A stretch of DNA of 64,000 nt from Streptomyces roseolilacinus. GTDB lineage: Bacteria; Actinomycetota; Actinomycetes; Streptomycetales; Streptomycetaceae. Each line of letters begins with the position of its first letter. Position 1 is the first letter of the stretch. Under the pieces are notes generated by a model that did no database searches, had not been told where the DNA came from, and was given only the letters and a program-made list of their open reading frames with translations. Where the stretch lies: assembly GCF_014649335.1 (NCBI RefSeq), contig NZ_BMSV01000004.1, positions 1-64,000 of the forward strand, read 5' to 3'. Of the stretch, positions 63,545 to 64,000 are shown piece by piece. A program made the position numbers and the translations under genes.

Positions 63545-64000
63545 TCAGAGGGGCGAAAAGGTGAGGATCAGTCGAGGCGTGCCCTCCGCCGCCGGTGCCT
63601 CGTGCGACCACAGCCACAGCGCGTCGGTGCCCTCGCCGGTCAGGGCCAGGCTGTAGTCGCCGCCCAGCGCGGCGCCGACGGCGGCCCGGTCCAGTTGGAC
63701 GGAGGCGCTGCCGCTCGGGCCGGCCGGTGGGGTGAGGGTGCCCAGGAGCTGGGTGCCGACGGCCGGTCTGGACGCGTGGGTGACCTCGTTCTCCGACCAG
63801 GCCGCCGTGACCGGGCGGACCAGCACGGGGTCGGTGGATCCGGCCGTCGACGACGAGTCGGTGCGGACCTCCAGTGCCGCCCCGGTGAGCCGCGTACCGG
63901 CGGGGGCGGCGGGCAGCGGGAAGCGGAGGTACGTCTCGTAGGCGGCGCTGCCGCGCACGGCGAGGGAGGTCGCGGTGCCGTAGTTGGTGCCGGTGGAGCC
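63545..64000 (-). CDS. DNRLRE/CBM96-like domain protein, C-terminal part (cut by window edge)
   Basis: The frame is open to the right edge, so only the last 151 codons are seen. The visible part ends in a beta-sandwich: TGTNYGTATSLAVRG, then ETYLRFPLPAAPAGTRLTGA, SENEVTHASRP and WLWSHEAPAAEGTPRLILTF. The NYG...L.V.......YLRF pattern is characteristic of the DNRLRE/disaggregatase-related carbohydrate-binding domain found in secreted proteins. The rest of the protein is outside. It is probably exported and bound to polysaccharide, fitting the locus. Confidence 0.65.
   Translation of the reverse strand, partial: GSTGTNYGTATSLAVRGSAAYETYLRFPLPAAPAGTRLTGAALEVRTDSSSTAGSTDPVLVRPVTAAWSENEVTHASRPAVGTQLLGTLTPPAGPSGSASVQLDRAAVGAALGGDYSLALTGEGTDALWLWSHEAPAAEGTPRLILTFSPL

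Overview
The window is chromosomal DNA from a Streptomyces, or a very close relative. Base composition is very high in GC. GTG starts and GTGA/ATGA overlaps are common. There is an 87-residue WhiB, a CofD/FbiB pair for coenzyme F420, and many LytR-CpsA-Psr (LCP) proteins. The block manA, SIS protein, manB, DUF3499, zincin, whiB, cofD, fbiB, manC, LCP, acyl-CoA dehydrogenase, purE, purK, gtrA follows the order I recall from mycobacteria (Rv3255c to Rv3277). It is therefore an ancestral actinobacterial core segment with Streptomyces-specific insertions.

Layout. 1-424 holds at least four tandem leftward promoters of an rRNA operon whose 16S gene lies off the left edge. 425-8840 carries SpoIIM, RDD, a hypothetical, ahcY, a CDF transporter, manA, a SIS protein and Trm112. 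9133-17659 carries manB, DUF3499, a zincin-fold protein, a secreted DUF5719 protein translationally coupled to a giant membrane glycosyltransferase, and whiB. 18127-21160 carries a cysteine-rich leader peptide, a cysteine dioxygenase-like gene, cofD and fbiB. 21339-25381 carries an AlkA-like glycosylase, manC and a secreted PGRP amidase. 25510-36444 carries five LCP genes with a TIGR03089 protein, a thioesterase and an ExoA-like glycosyltransferase. 36538-39057 is a small accessory patch: a GntR regulator with two small proteins, then an ArsR regulator facing a secreted protein. 39322-52056 carries an acyl-CoA dehydrogenase, a UDP-glucose dehydrogenase, an FG-GAP protein, a dipeptidase, purE/purK, gtrA, a two-component system and a POT peptide transporter. 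52212 to the right end is a surface-glycopolymer locus: a sixth LCP, a CDP-alcohol phosphotransferase, a TagD-like cytidylyltransferase, two GT-B glycosyltransferases, a Wzz/BY-kinase-like protein, a flippase, a polymerase, an acetyltransferase, a lipoprotein and a truncated DNRLRE-type protein.

Most of the segment fits one theme: making and attaching cell-envelope polymers. ManA, ManB and ManC can supply GDP-mannose, and the UDP-glucose dehydrogenase can supply UDP-glucuronate. The glycosyltransferases, flippase and polymerase could build and export glycans, and LCP enzymes could ligate them to peptidoglycan. The F420 genes, purines, methyl-cycle (ahcY) and WhiB are housekeeping or developmental neighbours.

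The most interesting unexplained signals are regulatory. They are: the Cys-codon leader and hairpin before the cysteine dioxygenase-like gene (18127-18300); an intrinsic terminator in the leader of the peptide transporter (50344-50390); twin 18-bp palindromes between the ArsR gene and a secreted protein; four ACGT boxes phased at exactly 10 bp upstream of the GntR-linked operon; and a BY-kinase-like protein with broken Walker motifs. All calls come from reading the sequence; no database search was run.
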